64,000 nt of DNA from positions 48,748-112,747 of the forward strand of contig DFXE01000017.1 of NCBI GenBank assembly GCA_002381645.1, in the 5' to 3' direction. A model generated the notes under the pieces. That model was not told the origin of the DNA. It saw only the letters and a program-made list of their open reading frames with translations, and did not search any database. Below, piece after piece: positions 62,217 to 64,000 of the stretch (positions are counted from its first letter, which is position 1; each line of letters opens with the position of its first letter). Source of the DNA: Bacteroidales bacterium UBA4116 (lineage in GTDB: Bacteria; Bacteroidota; Bacteroidia; Bacteroidales; Tannerellaceae). The position numbers were made by a program, and so were the translations under genes.

Positions 62217-64000
62217 ATGAAATTAAAATATTATACTATCCCTACAGCGGTTTTTTTTGTCGTCACTGCCATCTTGATAGCCTATTTCTTTCCCCGGGAA
62301 GGAAAATTCCGTTACCAGTTTAACGAAGGTAAACCCTGGCGGTACGAATTACTTACTGCACCCAGTGATTTCCCTATTTATAAAACGGATGAGGAGGTAA
62401 AAACGGAAAGAGACAGCGTATTAAGTAATTTCGAACCCTACTTCCGGATAAATGCGGAGGTGGAAACACAAGAAGTCGAAAAGTTGAAAACGGCTTACGC
62501 AGCGCGGGAAAATCCGGAGATAACTCCTTCTTATATGCAATATGTTGAAAGAAGCCTTACCCAGTTATACCGGAACGGTATTATTTCCAACCAGGACCTG
62601 GAAGATTTACGGAAGGAAAACACCCAACGTGTTAAGCTTTTGGAGAATAATGTTGCCGAAACCAAATTTGTATCTGACTTTTTCACCATTCGCACGGCAT
62701 ATGAATTCATTTTGAACAATGCCCCGCCTAATCTCGACAAAGATCTGCTCAGGTCACTGAATATCAACAATTACCTGACCGAAAATATTATTTACGACCA
62801 GGATATGTCGGAAAGGGTGAAAGAAGACCAGCTTCAGGCTGTACCCATTTCTAACGGTATGGTCCAGGCCGGAGAGCGGATCGTTGACAGGGGGGAAATT
62901 ATTGATAACAACACGTACAATATACTCCGTTCTTTAAAAATAATCCATGAATCAAAAGCCGGCGGTAACCAGCGGCAGGGGCTGATCATGGGTGGCCAGT
63001 TCATTTTAGTATTCGGTTTGTTATTTTGTTTCTGGCTTTATCTCTGGTCGTTCCGGCAGCGAATATTATACAGCCGTACAAATACGGCTTTTATGTTGCT
63101 GTGCATCCTTTTCTGTTGCGTTCTCACCGAATTATGTGTAAGATACAATTTATTCAATATCTATATTATACCTTATGCAATGGTACCGATTGTGGTACGG
63201 GTTTTCTTTGATTCGCGTACCGCATTGTTTGTGCACCTGATCACTGTACTGATCTGTTCGATGATGGTTCCTTACCCACACGAATTCCTGATCTTACAGA
63301 TAGTGGCCGGTATGGTAGTTACTTTTAGCCTAAAAGATTTGTCCGAACGTTCCCAATTGATCCGTTGTGCTTTCTTCCTGTATCTCTCATACGCATTATG
63401 TTATTTAAGCATGGCTCTTTACATGGAAGCCGATATTAACAAAATCAACTGGTTGATGCTACTTTATTTCGGTATCAATTTTGTTCTTCTGATGTTCACC
63501 TATATACTGGTTTACATGCTGGAAAAAACGTTCGGATATGTTTCTAGTATTACATTGGTAGAATTATCCAATATAAATTCTCCTTTATTAAAAAAATTAT
63601 CAGAAGTAGCTCCCGGTACGTTCCAGCATTCTCTACAAGTTTCAAGCATGGCTTCCGATGCAGCTACCAAAATAGGCGCCAATGCACAGTTAGTGCGGAC
63701 CGGGGCCATGTATCACGATATTGGAAAGATGGCCAATCCTGCTTTTTTTACAGAAAATCAGACCAGTTTCAATCCGCACGACCAGTTATCATACGAAGAA
63801 AGTGCCCAGATCATTATCGGTCACGTTACCGAAGGAGTAAAAATGGCAGAAAAGGCATCCCTTCCTCAAAATGTGATTGATTTTATACGCACGCATCACG
63901 GACGGGGCAAAACAAAATATTTTTATACCATGTATAAAAATAAATATCCGGATAAGGAAATTGATGAATCCAAATTTACTTATCCCGGCCCTAACCCGTT
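62217..64000 (+). CDS. 7TM-HD family phosphohydrolase (PgpH-like), partial at window end
   Basis: Starts ATG at 62217 (MKLKYYTIPTAVFFVVTAILIAYFF) and runs off the window after 594 codons. N-terminal membrane helix, a large extracytoplasmic 7TMR-HDED-type domain (about 30-255), seven membrane helices (about 265-445) and the start of the HD domain: TFQHSLQVSSMASDAA with the first His, and MYHDIGKMANPAFF with HD. IRTHHGRG is the next conserved segment. Characterised relatives hydrolyse c-di-AMP, so this is a probable cyclic-dinucleotide phosphodiesterase; no c-di-AMP synthase is in view. Divergent from gltX. Confidence 0.93.
   Translation, partial: MKLKYYTIPTAVFFVVTAILIAYFFPREGKFRYQFNEGKPWRYELLTAPSDFPIYKTDEEVKTERDSVLSNFEPYFRINAEVETQEVEKLKTAYAARENPEITPSYMQYVERSLTQLYRNGIISNQDLEDLRKENTQRVKLLENNVAETKFVSDFFTIRTAYEFILNNAPPNLDKDLLRSLNINNYLTENIIYDQDMSERVKEDQLQAVPISNGMVQAGERIVDRGEIIDNNTYNILRSLKIIHESKAGGNQRQGLIMGGQFILVFGLLFCFWLYLWSFRQRILYSRTNTAFMLLCILFCCVLTELCVRYNLFNIYIIPYAMVPIVVRVFFDSRTALFVHLITVLICSMMVPYPHEFLILQIVAGMVVTFSLKDLSERSQLIRCAFFLYLSYALCYLSMALYMEADINKINWLMLLYFGINFVLLMFTYILVYMLEKTFGYVSSITLVELSNINSPLLKKLSEVAPGTFQHSLQVSSMASDAATKIGANAQLVRTGAMYHDIGKMANPAFFTENQTSFNPHDQLSYEESAQIIIGHVTEGVKMAEKASLPQNVIDFIRTHHGRGKTKYFYTMYKNKYPDKEIDESKFTYPGPNP

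Noticed and set aside
60518..62218. N-terminal membrane extension on GltX
   Set aside because: The 60 extra codons lack homology and span the gltX promoter element and the divergent pgpH start; the ATG at 62038 fits the family.

Overview
The window looks like a chromosomal segment of a Bacteroidales bacterium (phylum Bacteroidota). The signs are two SusC/SusD pairs, a SusR-like TPR/HTH regulator, an HU-like protein with a C-terminal extension, an AT-rich genome with almost no Shine-Dalgarno sequences, and many copies of the Bacteroidota -7 promoter element TAnnTTTG. The gene order rpsU-xerC-hpf-tRNAs-tuf-tRNA-Trp-secE-nusG-rplKAJL-rpoBC is, from memory, the Bacteroidales arrangement. Genus cannot be fixed from this sequence.

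Layout. 1-2.3 kb: 5' part of mreB and purH (minus). 3.1-11.6 kb: mixed genes, namely a secreted GLUG-repeat protein, a Tat-exported aldo/keto reductase with a ferredoxin-like tail, a YbiT-type ABC-F protein, an LtaS-like membrane sulfatase-fold protein, a pirin, an M64 metallopeptidase and a DUF3467 protein. 11.7-12.9 kb: a candidate small RNA and an AraC-family regulator. 13.0-27.7 kb: the core information-processing block on the minus strand (rpsU, xerC, hpf, four tRNAs, tuf, tRNA-Trp, secE, nusG, rplK, rplA, rplJ, rplL, rpoB, rpoC), with structured intercistronic hairpins. 27.7-33.3 kb: mtnA, a lipoprotein, a four-repeat PepSY-like lipoprotein, a membrane protein and an HU-like DNA-binding protein. 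33.5-38.3 kb: a five-gene plus-strand operon (Xaa-Pro aminopeptidase, small SAM-like protein, gamma-carbonic-anhydrase-like protein, serine hydrolase, CBM9-like lipoprotein). 38.3-41.3 kb: an alpha/beta hydrolase and an exported PepC-type peptidase. 41.4-46.2 kb: a SusC/SusD pair with no enzyme beside it. 46.7-59.2 kb: an NlpE-like lipoprotein and a polysaccharide utilisation locus (GH63-like glucosidase, GH2 beta-galactosidase, SusD, SusC, SusR-like regulator). 59.2-64 kb: waaA, gltX and the start of a pgpH-type HD phosphohydrolase, which runs off the end.

How genes work together. The 13-27.7 kb block makes RNA polymerase, ribosomal stalk and L1/L11 proteins, EF-Tu and its adjacent tRNAs, the SecE/NusG pair, bS21 and the hibernation factor. 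Its four tRNAs upstream of tuf (Thr-TGT, Tyr-GTA, Gly-TCC, Thr-GGT) have the same identity and order as thrU-tyrU-glyT-thrT upstream of tufB in E. coli. The 47-59 kb locus would import an oligosaccharide through SusC/SusD and cleave it with an alpha-glucosidase-like and a beta-galactosidase-like enzyme.

The most unusual things are: (1) two intergenic elements of short units repeated about every 8 nt in inverted orientation, each starting at the stop codon of the upstream gene (33263-33438 and 52404-52515); (2) a complete AAGGAGG Shine-Dalgarno before hpf, inside the end of xerC, in the same transcription unit as rpsU (bS21); (3) a promoter-to-terminator unit of about 155 nt with no gene (11702-11897); (4) a long dyad in the probable leader of the HU-like gene; and (5) hairpins that pair fully on one strand only through G-U pairs.
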